DNA from: Sindora glabra | Taxonomy: Eukaryota; Streptophyta; Magnoliopsida; Fabales; Fabaceae | Length of the DNA stretch: 64,000 bases | Reading direction: 5' to 3' | Assembly (NCBI GenBank): GCA_020226215.1 | Contig: CM035235.1 | Coordinates: 45,227,511 to 45,291,510, forward strand | Shown here: positions 48,092 to 60,555 of the stretch, piece by piece | Position numbering within the stretch: the first letter of the stretch is position 1 | Layout: each line of letters begins with the position of its first letter | Notes under the pieces: generated by a model | What the model was told of the DNA's origin: nothing | Databases searched by the model: none | Seen by the model: only the letters and a program-made list of their open reading frames with translations | Made by a program: the position numbers and the translations under genes

Positions 48092-49563
48092 TGTTAGTGT
48101 ATATGCCCTAAAACCAATCATATTGGTGATTGTAATTTTGAATTATGTTGTTTTAATGGCAATTCCAATTATTATATTTATATATATTGTCTACGTAATA
48201 TATTCAATTATAATAATAACCTTAGAATAATTGTATTCTTAAATGCCCCTAGTCATATATCATTGTGGATTAGGTTGCTTTGATATATTAAGACTAGCAT
48301 GTGTGAAGACTTATATGAGATATTAAGTTTACACATGAGTACAAGTTAGAGAACTTGTATACTAGACCGACCCATATTAAGAACACTACATGGATCGTTA
48401 TATGAGTGTCATAAGTGGTTCTTAGTGATCATTATTAATATGGTCCTTTGACCTGAGATCACCAAGGTTCCCTACATGTGAGTTTCATATTTTGATACTA
48501 TTTTATGTCACTAATGGTTAAGTGAATGCAAGGGTAGATATTGGATATGTCACATATCATGCGGAGGGGTTTGTATGATCAAGATGGGATTTGTCCCTCC
48601 TATATAACAGGAGTAACATCTATGGGCCCCTTGATTAAGTAAAGTTGAGAAAATGCAAGGCCATGCTCAGATGAATTGACATGAGATGTCGATTACATTT
48701 GTTTCAGTTAGCTTACTTAGGAATCAAGAAACCTTAAGATTGGGCTATACGGGAATGACACGGTCCATGTCTCGTGCTCAATCTAGATGTATAGGACAAA
48801 AGGACATAAGTGATGATCACGTGTAAAGGTTTAGTCAAATCACTGACTTTCTCATTACTTAGGTAACAATGATGTGTTGCTGGACACCAATCATTGTTTA
48901 TGATCATTAATATGATTAATGGTCATTGCCAACGTAATGAGAGCCTGTAGGGTCGCACACTTAGAGCCAAGTGAATTTGGAATTAATGGACCAAATTGTT
49001 TGGGCTTAATATTTGGGAATTCATGTTATAATTATAAGGCCCAATAATAAGCCTATAATTGTACATGGAATAAAGCCCAAATAAGTTAGGTTTTTCTATG
49101 CACCTATTTAAATAGGCTTGTTGGGTAATAATAGGATTATTATCATTATTCACGCACCCCGAAAAGGCATAGAAAACCCTAGCACCTCTCCTTGACCAAA
49201 ACCCCTAAAGAGGCGTAGCTAGCACTACGAGGTGTAAGGAGATCAATTCTAACCGGTGTGTGTGTGGACATTCATCGGTGATTCACGGGTTCATGTGGAT
49301 ATCATAGAGATGCAGCCACATTAAACGTTGCACTGGTGATCTGATCTTCTTATTTCTATCCCGGTTCGTGATTTGGAGAGTAGATTGGGTTGGAAAACGG
49401 ACAGGAGCAGATCGAATTTGCTGTGTAGCGGACAGAAGATTTTTGGCCGAAAGGTATAAACCCTAATCCCTAATCTATGGCGTTCTAAATTCGCATGGAT
49501 CCTCGATAGAAATCGTGCAAAATTTTTATTCCGCTGTGCATGTATGATACGTGATTTCCAGCA
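48092..49563 (+). mobile_element. Solo LTR (copia F family) in the Athila leader
   Basis: 1472 bp, TGTTAGTGTATATGCCC to GATTTCCAGCA, flanked by a perfect ATTAG duplication (48087-48091 and 49564-49568). It is collinear with the solo LTR at 29675-31120 and, reversed, with both LTRs of copia F. No internal sequence remains. Confidence 0.95.
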
Positions 49564-49568
49564 ATTAG

Positions 49569-50820
49569 TTATACATATTTTTGTGCTTGAATATTACATT
49601 CATTCAAGTTGAATATAATTTTGCATCCTTGCATACTATTAGTGCATACATCTTATTACTTGTATGTTTTACTCTTCCTATTGATTTTTATTTGTTTTTG
49701 TTGACCTTTTATTTTGCACTATATCATCACATTCCAGCACTTCACCTCACTCATTTACACCATATATTAGTTGATTTTAGGCTTAGGAATTAGTTTTGAT
49801 TGAATTATCAATTTGCTTTCCTTTTTTCAATTCTTTGGTTTTCTAGTGCACTGTTCATTTAGTTATTTTTCTACTAGTTGTAATTCCTATTGCATTCCTC
49901 CTATTTTGATCATTCTACCACTGCATTCCATCCTTATCAAACATATTAAACTCTATTCTGCTTTGAGATTTACCCATCATAACCAATTTGATAGCATTCC
50001 ATCTGCATCACTTGCATCATATGGACTAAAGTAGTTTTTACCTAATTTTGCATTATGGTCCATAGTTTACATAGCTCTACAATCTAACCTTTCATTCCAC
50101 TCTGACATCACATATACATCATATATAGGCATGTCATGCACTTCCTTCAATATGTCATTGCATTTTAATTAGTAAACATCACTGCCTATATTGCTAACCC
50201 TTCATTTCACTGCTTTCCTAGTTTCATCTTACATGATTTTGCATTATTCCATTTTAGATTGAGTTGAAATTTTGCATGGTGCTAAATATAGTAGAACAAG
50301 AGTTCCACATAAAATTTGGCAACATTTCATTATAGTTTGGTCAATCTAACTTGCATTTTACAATAGTAGTGAATAGTAACTTATAACTATAGCTCATAGA
50401 TTTTTGCACTTTTTTTGCAAATGGAAACTTTTCCCCATCCCTCCACTTCCCCTAGGTTGGATGCCTAGCCATAGTTACACCATTAAAACCATTTTGGTCA
50501 GTCACTCAAACCCTTGAGAAATTTTTTGAAAATTTTTTTTATGCTTTAAATGACCCCAAACTTAGTGTCAAGGTGAAACTGACCCTTCTGATCAATGTTC
50601 ACCACCTTTGGCTTATGAGGTATCCCTTAAAATTGTAAAATTCCATTATTTTCTTTTTTTTTGTATTTTTGAAAATTTTTTATTTCATTTTTTGGGTTCC
50701 TCATGGTTAAATTAGTCAAATAGAAGTGGTTTGAAAATTTTTAAATACATTAATTGAAGGTGTTTTGATTAGTTCTTGCATATATGCATACTTATGGTAT
50801 TTTTACATTTCTGTGCTTCT
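49569..50820 (+). other. Athila-like 5' leader
   Basis: Continues the leader after the solo LTR. It is AT-rich with many TTTTGCATT-type strings. The small frames at 49581-49793 and 49813-50034 are hydrophobic by composition only and resemble no protein. Confidence 0.5.
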
Positions 50821-50824
50821 ATTA

Positions 50825-51894
50825 GCGCATGACTATACGTCATCCTGATAAATTGCTTCATTTTAATCTTTAGATAGATAGGACCTTTCATTTTCTTTAT
50901 AGGACTAGAAATAGCATCCTAAATCCCCCTGTTGACATTCTTGAGCATCCTATCAATATAGCTTAACACTAAAGGAGTTGGCTGCCTCTGATGTTACTTA
51001 CCAACCCTTAAGCATCCAATATCCTAAGCTAAATGCTAACTTTTAATTAAAATCTAGACTAATCCACCTTTTTCCTCGATTCCATGGTATTGTAGATGAA
51101 GACCCCCACAAGCACTAGAAGGAGTTCCGTGTAGTCTGCTCTACTATGAAACCATAAAGCATTTTAGAAGATTAGATAAAGCTCATAGCCTTTCCCTTTT
51201 CTCTGACTTATATAATAAAAGACTGGATATACTATCTCCAACCTGGTTCTGTCAATTGTTGGCATGACATGAAAAGGCTATTTCTTGAGAAATTCTTTCC
51301 TGCCCATAGAGTTGTTGCTATAAGGAAAGACATCTGTGGCATAAGGTGGATTAGTGGAGAGACTTTCTATTAATACTAGGAAAAGTTCAAGAACTTGTGC
51401 TCTAGCTACCCCCACCACTAGATTAGTAAGTAGCTTCTCATCCAATACTTCTATGAAGGCCTTCTTCCTATGGACAAAAACATGATAGATGCTACCAATA
51501 GTGGAGCATTGGTGGATAAAACCCTTATGGTTGGACGTGATTTAGTTGCCAATATGGCTGCAAATTCCTAACAATTTATCATAGAGTAATCACTTCCATT
51601 GGAGGAGTCAATGAGATACAGTCTTCAATGGCCATAGACCAGTAAAGAGTGGAGCGCAGGCTAGATGAACTCATCTCTCTGGTAAGATAATTAGCTATAA
51701 ACCAACAGCAAGTGACAGCTCTTACTCCTGCTTGATTATATGACATTTGTTCTAGCTCTACATATCAAACCAACTCTTGTCCTACCTTACAAGAAGAAGA
51801 GACACAACCAAAAGCCTATATTGCTGTAGTGTTCCATAGAAGACCTTAACACTAATAATAGCCTATCAAAAATGATCCTTTCCCCAATACTTAC
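50825..51894 (+). pseudogene. Athila-like gag, first part
   Basis: Reads, across frame breaks, EDPHKH, LEKFFPAHRVVAIRKDICGI, LLIQYFYEGLLPMDKNMIDA, GALVDKTLM and LVANMAANS, the conserved core of plant gypsy/Athila gag (nucleocapsid assembly). Several in-frame stops. The frame NTY at 51885-51894 continues as NPTW at 60556, across copia F. Confidence 0.82.
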
Positions 51895-53338
51895 TGCTAG
51901 AAATCACGCATCATACATGCACAGCGGAATAAAAATTTTACACGATTTCCACCAAGGATTTAAGCGAATTTAGAACGCCATAGATTAGGGATTAGGGTTT
52001 ATACCTTTCGGCCAAAATCTTCTATCCGCTACACAGCAAATCCAATCTGCTTCCAAATCACGAACCGGAATAGAAACTAGTAGATCAGATCACCAGTACA
52101 ACGTTTATGTGGCTGCACTTCTATGGTATCCACACGAACCCATGAATCACCGATGAATGTCCACTACACACACCGGTTGGAATTGATCTCTTTACACCTC
52201 GTAGTGCTAGCTATGCCTCTCCAGGGGTTTTGGTCAAGGAGAGATGCTAGGATTTTTCTATGCCTTTTTGGGGTGCGTAAATAATAAGAGTAATCCTATT
52301 ATTACCCAATAAGCCTATTTAAATAGGTGCATAGAAAAACCTAACCTATTTGGGCTTTATTCCATGTATAATTATAGGCTTACTATTGGGCCTTATAATT
52401 ATAACATGAATTCCTTAATTTTAAGCCCAAACAATTTGGTTCATTAATTCCAAATTCACTAGGCTCTAAGTGTACGACCCTACAGGCTCTCATTACGTTG
52501 GCAATGACCATTAATCATATTAATGATCATAAACAATGATTGGTGTCTAGCAATACATCATTGTTACTCAAGTAATGAGAAAGTCGGTGATTTGACTAAA
52601 CCTTTACACGTGATCATCACTTATGTCCTTTTATCCTATACATCTAGATTGAGCACGAGACATGGATCGTGTCATTCCCGTATAGCCCAATCTTAAGGTT
52701 TCTTAATTCCTAAGTAAGCTGACTGAAACAAATGTAATCGACATCTCATGTCAATTCATCTGAGCATGGCTATGCATTTTTTCAGCTTTACTTAATCAAG
52801 GGACCCATAGATGTTACTCATGTTATATAAGAGGGACAAATCCCATCTTGATCACACAAACCCCTTCGTATGATATGTGACATATCCAATATCTACCCTT
52901 GCATTCACTCAACCATTAGTGACATAGAATAGTATCAAAATATGAAACTCACATGTAGGGAACCTTAGTGATCTCAGGTCAAAGGACCATATTAATAATG
53001 ATAACTAAGAATCACTTATGACACTCATATAACGATCCATGTAGTGTTCTTAATATGGGTCGGTCCAGTATACAAGTTCTCTAACTTGTACTCATGTGTA
53101 AACTTAATATCTCATATAAGTCTTCACACATGCTAGTCTTAACATATCAAAGCAACCTAATCCATAATGATATACGACTAGGGACATTTAAGAATACAAT
53201 TATTCTAAGGTTATTATCATAATTGAATATATTACGTAGACAATATATATCATTATAATAATTGGAATTGCCATTAAAATAACATGATTCAACATTACAA
53301 TCACCAATATAATTGGTTTTAGGGCATATACACTAACA
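51895..53338 (-). repeat. 3' LTR of copia F
   Basis: On the minus strand it starts TGTTAGTGTATATGCCC at 53338 and ends at 51895 (TGCTAGAAATC on the plus strand). Collinear with 59107-60550 with scattered substitutions. Confidence 0.95.
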
Positions 53339-53358
53339 ATCTCCCACTTGCACTAAAG

Positions 53359-55083
53359 TCAATCATCCATGTATCTAATACCTATGGATCTCATATGATT
53401 ATCATGCTTTTGCTGCGTTAGAGCTTTTGTCAATGGATCGGCGACATTATCGTCAGTCGGTATTCTGCATATCCTGACATCATTTCTGTCAACAATATCT
53501 CTTATGAGATGATAGCGACGGAGTATATGTTTGGATTTCTGGTGAGATATAGGTTCCTTGACTTGCGCAATGGCTCCATCATTGTCACAATAGAGCTCTA
53601 CTGGGTCAGCAATGCTAGGAATAACTCCAAGTTCATTGATGAACTTCTTAATCCAAACAGCCTCTTTTGCGGCATCTGATGTTGCAATGTATTCAGCTTC
53701 TGTTGTAGAATCAGCCACTGTCCCTTGCTTTGAACTTTTCCAGGTCATAACGCCACCATTAAGGCAAAATACATAACCTGACTACAACCTGAAGTCATCT
53801 TTATCGGTTTGAAAGCTAGCATCAGTGTAACCATTTACAATGAGCTCTTCCTCACCTCCATAAATCAAAAATATGTCTTTAGTTCTTCTTAAGTACTTAA
53901 GAATATTCTTGACAGCTGTCCAGTGACTTTCACCAGGATCTGATTGGTATCTGCTCGTCATGCTTAAAGCATACGAGACATCAGGGCGAGTACATAACAT
54001 GGCATACATGATAGACCCAATTGCAAATGCATAAGGGATCTTACTCATGCGCTGTCTCTCATACTCTGTGGAAGGACATTGAGTTCTTGAGAGACTTATG
54101 CCATGTGACATCGGCAAGAATCCTCTTTTAGAATCTTGCATGCTAAACCTTTTTAGCACCTTGTCGATGTATGTACTCTGACTTAGGCCAAGCAATTTTC
54201 TTGATCTATCTCTATAGATCTTGATACCTAATACATAGGAGGCCTCACCTAAGTCTTTCATAGAAAAATAATTTTCTAACTAAGTTTTTATAGACTGTAG
54301 TGTAGGAATGTCATTTCCAATGAGTAATATGTCATCTACATACAACACCAGAAAGACTATTGTACTCCCACTAACCTTCTTGTACACACAGGGTTCATCT
54401 TCATTTTTTATGAAACTAAACTCTTTGATCGTATCATCAAAACGAAGATTCCAACTCCGAGAAGCTTGCTTCAACCCATAAATGGATCGTTGCAATTTGT
54501 AAACTTTTCCAGCATTTTCAGGATTTACAAAACCTTCAGGTTGTGTCATGTACACATCCTCAAGAAGATTTCCATTAAGGAAAGCAGTTTTGACATCCAT
54601 TTGCCAAATTTCATAATCATAATATGCTGCTATAGCTAGAAGAATCCTAATGGATTTAAGCATGACAACTGGAGAAAAAGTCTCATCATAGTCAATACCA
54701 TGGATTTGTTTGAAACCTTTTGCAGCCAATCGTCCCTTAAAGGTACACACATTAGCATCCATGTCAATTTTCTTTTTGAAAACCCATTTGCACCTAATGG
54801 GTTTTACCCCTTCAGGTGGATCAACAAAAGTCCAAACTTGGTTTGAATACATGGAGTCCATCTCTGATTTCATAGCTTCTAGGAATTTCTCGGAATCTGG
54901 CCCTATCATAGCCTCTTGGTAGGTTGTGGGCTCATCTTGGTCCATAAGCAACACATCACCGTGATGAGTCACGAGAAAACCATATCTCTCGGGCTCACGA
55001 CGTGTCCTACTAGATCTATGTGGGTTCTGTGTTACAGGAGCAGGTTCTTCCACAATTGTTTGTGGAACCAGCTCAAGTTCCAT
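53359..55083 (-). pseudogene. Copia F reverse transcriptase and RNase H
   Basis: RT is open from 55083 to 54280, with KKIDMDANVCTFKGRLAAKG, WQMDVKTAFLNG and an intact LVLYVDDILLIG. A TAG at about 54280 replaces the Trp seen in E. RT continues (54261-53782) with SMKDLGEASYVLGI and YTDASFQTDKDD, stops at a TAG in place of Gln, and RNase H (53748-53359) carries STTEAEYIATSDA and LYCDNDGAIAQVKEP. Of the copia elements here, this has the best-preserved polymerase. Confidence 0.92.
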
Positions 55084-55110
55084 CTCAAGTTCAATGTTTT
55101 CTTGTTGATC

Positions 55111-56470
55111 TTAAATTTCTTCAAGTTCTATTCTTCTCCCACTAATTCTTTTAGAGATAAATTCTCTCTCTAGAAAAACACCAGTTCGAGCAATAAACAC
55201 TTTTTGCTCGGTTGGATTATAGAAATAATATCCTTTTGTTTCCTTAGGATATCCAACGAAAAAACATTTATCAGATTTGGGTCCAAGTTTATCAGAAGCC
55301 TGACGTCTTACGTAAGCTTCGTAGCCCCAAATCTTCATAAAAGACAAACTAGGATGTTTCCCAGTCCATATCTCATATGGTGTCTTTTGAACTGATTTTG
55401 ATGGAACACGGTTTAGTGTGAAAGTTGCAGTGTCTAGAGCATGTCCCCATAAGGAATTTGGAAGGTCAGCCTGACTCATCATTGACCGAACCATGTCTAA
55501 CAAAGTTTGATTCCTCCTTTCAGAAACACCATTCCATTGAGGTGTTCCTGATGGAGTGAGTTGTGATACAATGCCACACTCCTTTAGATGATTAAGGAAC
55601 TCTCGGTCTAAGTATTCACCACCTCGATCTGATCGAAGTGCTTTAATACTTTTACCAAGTTAGTTTTGTACTTCATTTTTGAACTCTTTGAACTATTCAA
55701 AAGATTCAGACTTGTGTTTCATAAGAAACACGTAACCATATCTACTGAAATCATCAATAAAAGTAATAAAGTACTGATAACCTCCTCTAGCTTGTGTGTT
55801 TAAAGGTCCACATACATCACTATGTATAAGGCCCAATAAATCACTAGCCCTTTCACATTTTCCAATAAAAGGGGCTTTAGTCATCTTACCTAATAAACAT
55901 GACTCACATACCTCATATGATTCGAAATCAAATGAGTCCAAAAATCCATCCTTATGGAGTTTGGAGATGCGTGTCTCATTTATATGGCCTAAACGACAAT
56001 GCCAAAGATAGGTTGGATTTGAATCATTAGTTTTGACCTTCTTCGTGTTTATGTTATAGATTGGATTTTCAAGGTCCAGAATATAAAGACCATTCATTAA
56101 TTGTGCACTGCCATAAAACATTTCATTTAAATAAATAGAGCAACATTTGTCCTTTATTATAAATGAAAAACCTTTCTTGTCTAAACAAGAAACAGAAATC
56201 AAATTTCTACTAACAGTAGGCACAAAATAACAATTGTCCAATTCTAAAACTAATCCACTAGGTAAAGATAAATAATAAGTCCCTACAGCTAATGCAGCAA
56301 CTCTTGCTCCATTTCCAATGCGCAGGTCCACTTCACCTTTGGCTAATGATCTACTTTCTTTAAGATCCTGCACATTTACACAAATGTGAGTACCACATCT
56401 AGTATCTAATACCCAAGATGTAGAAGTAGATAAATTAACCTCTATAACATAAATACCTGAGTTGGAAGTC
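55111..56470 (-). pseudogene. Copia F protease and integrase
   Basis: The protease motif reads DTRCGTH where E has DTGCGSH, so the active-site Gly is lost. Integrase has the HHCC finger (HCRLGHIN, CESCLLGK), HSDVCGP and DDFSRYGYV. Two stops follow (55693-55695, Lys in E; 55660-55662, also a stop in E). It then resumes with SDRGGEYLDREF and SERRNQTLLDMV, and runs to the end of integrase at 55111. Confidence 0.9.
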
Positions 56471-57317
56471 CCACTTTCCTTTTGCTCTTTTTCTTAAGCT
56501 CTTCCAGGTAAATCTTGCAATTTCGCTTCCAATGTCCTGGTTCTTTACAATGGAAGCATTGCCCTTCCTTGGCCACGCCACCTTTGGGCTTCAGTGCAGA
56601 AGAACTTGACTTAGACTTTCCATCAGTCTTGTCCTTTTTCTTTTTATTCTTGGCCTTAGACTTGCCTTTTCCTTTGCCCTTTTGAACCATCATAATGTAA
56701 TTGGGCTTGGACTTTTTCAAGTTCTGCTCAACAGTTCTCAACATGTTAAGCAGTTCAGGCAAAGTCTTATCAATTTCGTTCATGTTGTCATTCATGACAA
56801 ATTGACTATAGCTCTCAGGCAACGATTGCAAAACTATATCAATGGCCAATTCTTGCTGCAAAGGAAAACCCAATCTTTCAAGGTTATTGATGTACCCAAT
56901 CATTTTAAGTACATGTGTAGCAACAGGTGTTCCTTCAGCCATCTTACACTGAAACAATGCTTTAGATACATCATATCTCTCATGTCTTGCTTGCTCTTGG
57001 TAGAGCTGTTTAAGGTGATCATTCATATTGAACGCCTCCATGTTCTCATGTTGCTTCTGAAGCTCAGAGTTCATGGTAGCAAGCATGAGACAACTGACAT
57101 CCAGAGCATCTTCTAGATGCTTCTTATAAGCATCCTTTTCTGCTCGAGGAGCATTAGCAGCAGGCTCATCTGGAGTAGGTTGCTCTAGGACATACTGTTT
57201 TTTCTCATGCTTAAGGACAATCCTCAAGTTTCGATACTAATCGAGAAAATTCGTCCTATTCAGTTTATCCTTCTCAAGGATAGATCGCAGTGATAAATTT
57301 GATGCATTTAATGCCAT
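56400..57317 (-). pseudogene. Copia F gag and nucleocapsid
   Basis: The start codon is at 57317-57315 (MALNASNLSLRSILEKDKLN). A TAG replaces the Trp of FLDWY at 57239-57237, after which the frame is open from 57227 to 56442. Capsid is followed by a Lys-rich linker and an intact zinc knuckle (CFHCKEPGHWKRNC). A frameshift near 56480 moves the protease into another frame. Confidence 0.9.
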
Positions 57318-59092
57318 GGTTATCTACAATAGAAAAATATGCAAAATAAGAATCATGTATTTTATTTATTTAATAAGGTCTTTTATCAAATAATACTCCC
57401 ACTATTTTTCTCAAAATAATAGCCCTCACTATAATTTCAGAAAATCGTAGCGTTTGAGATTTTCTAGTGGGCCAAGATCCATATTTCACCTAGACTTAAG
57501 TCAACTTTGGCTGATCACTCAAGTTTTGGCTATTTAGGTAGGCAACTCCTTGCCAATTACATCTTATGTAACTCTTCGATAGTTAGGTGAATAACACTTG
57601 TTCAAATCCATCTCATGCACTTAAGCCTAACTCCATGCCTCTAGGCCCCCAATCCTATTGAGATGGCCTAGTTAAGTCAAAAACCCAATTATTGGCATTT
57701 GGACATCACTATTATCCTATCGTGTCTCACCAAGATAAACTAGGCACTTTGCTTTGGCAAACCTACCTTACGTTGATCAAGGCCTTGACAAGTGCCATTC
57801 ATTGGGAGGCATCACTTTTATTACTGACTTAATATTTGCATTGAGGGATTTAAATGTCTATTTTAGATCTCACCATTATTTGCCATCCATACATGCCTAT
57901 ATCTAACATATCATATACATTAATATAAAGCATGCAATAAAGCATAAAATAAATGTGCATAGTTATAGCCTAACTACATTGGTTTTCCCAAGCCAATGAG
58001 AAAACCAAAAGGTTAACCTAGGGTAAAGATATCTTCTTTAAGCATCTTCCACGGTTGTCCTCATATTGATTTTGGCTCCTTATCTCCATGGCAGCAAGCT
58101 CCAAGCTTAAACATGTTATACATTTGAAATGAAACTATTCTAGCTTTACAATACATAATGAAAGAGAAAACTCGAGTTACATTCGAGGGGAATAAGGTGA
58201 GAGAAAGAATGTACAACTAGAATTTATAGAGAAAAGCACGACACGCAGGCCGTATTTAATTACAATAAAACCAAAACCAATAAATGAAAGATAACCATAC
58301 ATTATGGTGTAAGGGCCATAACTATGCATCATGCAGCAAACATCACATGTAAGCATACAAACAACCATAGGTATTCATTGAAATTGATCTTGTTTCCAAT
58401 TTTAACTTGTTTAAAATTAGAAGGTTATGAAAAGATTAATTTTAAAACACAGCTTAGATTCAGGCTATCAATTATTGCACTACGCGGAGTTAGTACGGCG
58501 ATCTCGCTAGCCGGTTAACGGGCAGGGGTTGAGGGAAGGCCGCCCCTCGTGGGGGTGAGGGGGCGGAGCCCCCTTACTAAAATTTTTTATACATCTTACA
58601 TTCAAAATTTTGAAGACTTTCGAGCAAAATTCAGAAAAATTTGAATGTTTCAGTTTCTGTATTAACCATTAAAACAATCGGCCAAAATTAGAATTTATCA
58701 AGAACCCTAATTCCAGAACTATTCTGAAATCCTACTTCTTGATGTTCCGCCATATTAACTCAAACATTAGTCCATGTTCTATTTAATTTAATCTCATTAA
58801 ACGAAACAAAATGCATACATCACATGTATACAATTAGACATGTTTCTGTTCGAATTTTAATCTCATTAAAATGAAACCTTCATCAGCTACGTTTCCACTT
58901 TTTAATCTCATTAAAACTGAATCATTAATTTTGTATGTTTTAATCTAATTTTTAATCTAATCAAAGCCGATTCATCAACATATAGAATTACATTGATCCA
59001 GAACCCTAATTGCATCATGCATGATCTGATTAAACACGAATTATCCAGATTTAAACGCATAATACAAAAAACTAATCTATGGATTCGCAAGC
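57318..59092 (-). other. 5' leader of copia F with GC-rich insert
   Basis: A 1.8-kb leader related in part to that of copia E. It contains a GC-rich block at 58519-58575 with a perfect hairpin GGGGGC-GGA-GCCCCC (58559-58573) that is absent from the E leader. The frame 58177-58368 is leader sequence. Confidence 0.7.
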
Positions 59093-59105
59093 GGCTCTGA
59101 TACCA
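59093..59105 (-). other. Primer-binding site of copia F
   Basis: TGGTATCAGAGCC on the minus strand, a perfect match to the usual initiator-Met tRNA complement of plant copia elements. Confidence 0.9.
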
Positions 59106-59106
59106 C

Positions 59107-60550
59107 TGCTGGAAATCGCGCATCATACATGCATAGCGGAATAAAATTTTTACACGATTTCCACCAAGGATCCATGCGAATTTAGAACGCCATATATTAG
59201 GAATTAGGGTTTATACCTTTCGGCTAAAATCTTATGTCCGCTATATAGCAAATCCGATCTGCTTCCAAATCACGAACCGAAATAGAAACTAGTAGATCAG
59301 ATCATCAGTACAACGTTTATGTGGCTGCACCTCTATGGTATCCACACGAACCAATGAATCACCGATGAATGTCCACTACACACACCGGTTGGAATTGATC
59401 TCCTTACACCTCGTAGTGCTAGCTTCGCCTCTTCAGGGGTTTTGGTCAAGGAGAGGTGCTAAGGTTTTTCTATGCCTTTTTGGGGTGCGTCAATAATAAG
59501 AGTAATCCTATTATTACCCAATAAGCCTATTTAAATAGGTGCATAGAAAAACCTAACCTATTTGGGCTTTATTCCATGTATAATTATAGGCTTACTATTG
59601 GGCGTTATAATTATAACATGAATTCCTTAATTTTAAGCCCAAACAATTTGGTCCATTAATTCCAAATTCACTAGGCTCTAAGTGTGCGACCCTACAGGCT
59701 CTCATTACATTGGCAATGACCATTAATCATATTAATGATCATAAACAATGATTGGTGTCTAGCAACACATCATTGTTACCCAAGTAATGAGAAAGTCGGT
59801 GATTTGACTAAACCTTTACACGTGATCATCACTTATGTCCTTTTGTCCTATACATCTAGATTGAGCACGAGACATGGACCGTGTCATTCCCGTATAGCCC
59901 AGTCTTAAGGTTTCTTGATTCCTAAGTAAGCTGACTGAAACAAATGTAATCGATACCTTATGTCAATTCATCTGAGCATGGCCATGCATTTTCTCAGCTT
60001 TACTTAATCAAGGGGTCCATAGATGTTACTCCTGTTATATAGGAGGGACAAATCCCATCTTGATCACATAAACCCCTCCGCATGATATGTGACATATCCA
60101 ATATCTACCCTTGCATTCATTTAACCATTAGTGGCATAGAATAGTATCAAAATATGAAACTCACATATAGGGACCCTTGGTGATCTCAGGTCAATGGACC
60201 ATATTAATAATGATCACTAAGAACCACTTATGACACTCATATAACGATCCATGTAGTGTTCTTAATATGGGTCGGTCCAGTATACAAGTTCTTTAACTTG
60301 TACTCATGTGTAAACTTAATATCCCATATAAGTCTTCACACATGCTAGTCTTAACATATCAAAGCAACCTAATCCACAATGATATATGACTAGGGACATT
60401 TAAGAATACAATTATTCTAATGTTATTATCATAATTGAATATATTACGCAGACAATATATATAATTATAATAATTGGAATTGCCATTAAAATAACATGAT
60501 TCAACATTATAATCACCAATATAATTAGTTTTAGGGCATATACACTAGCA
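59107..60550 (-). repeat. 5' LTR of copia F
   Basis: On the minus strand it starts TGCTAGTGTATATGCCC at 60550 and ends ATTTCCAGCA at 59107, one base before the primer site. Confidence 0.95.
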
Positions 60551-60555
60551 CTTAC

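Larger units (their letters stand above)
51895..60550 (-). mobile_element. Copia element F, complete 8.7 kb, nested in Athila-like gag
   Basis: Two LTRs of equal length (51895-53338 and 59107-60550, 1444 bp each) with a perfect CTTAC duplication (51890-51894 and 60551-60555). On the minus strand, the primer site TGGTATCAGAGCC lies at 59105-59093 and the purine tract CAAGTGGGAGAT at 53350-53339. Gag-pol is nearly continuous but has about six stops or frame breaks. It is the same lineage as copia E. A LTR pair this similar suggests a fairly recent insertion. Confidence 0.96.

Noticed and set aside
49581..50034. Small hydrophobic plus-strand frames as a secreted peptide gene
   Set aside because: They lie in the non-coding leader of an Athila-like element and have no signal-peptide cleavage context or known match.
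56682..57116. 144-codon plus-strand frame
   Set aside because: It is exactly antisense to copia F gag.
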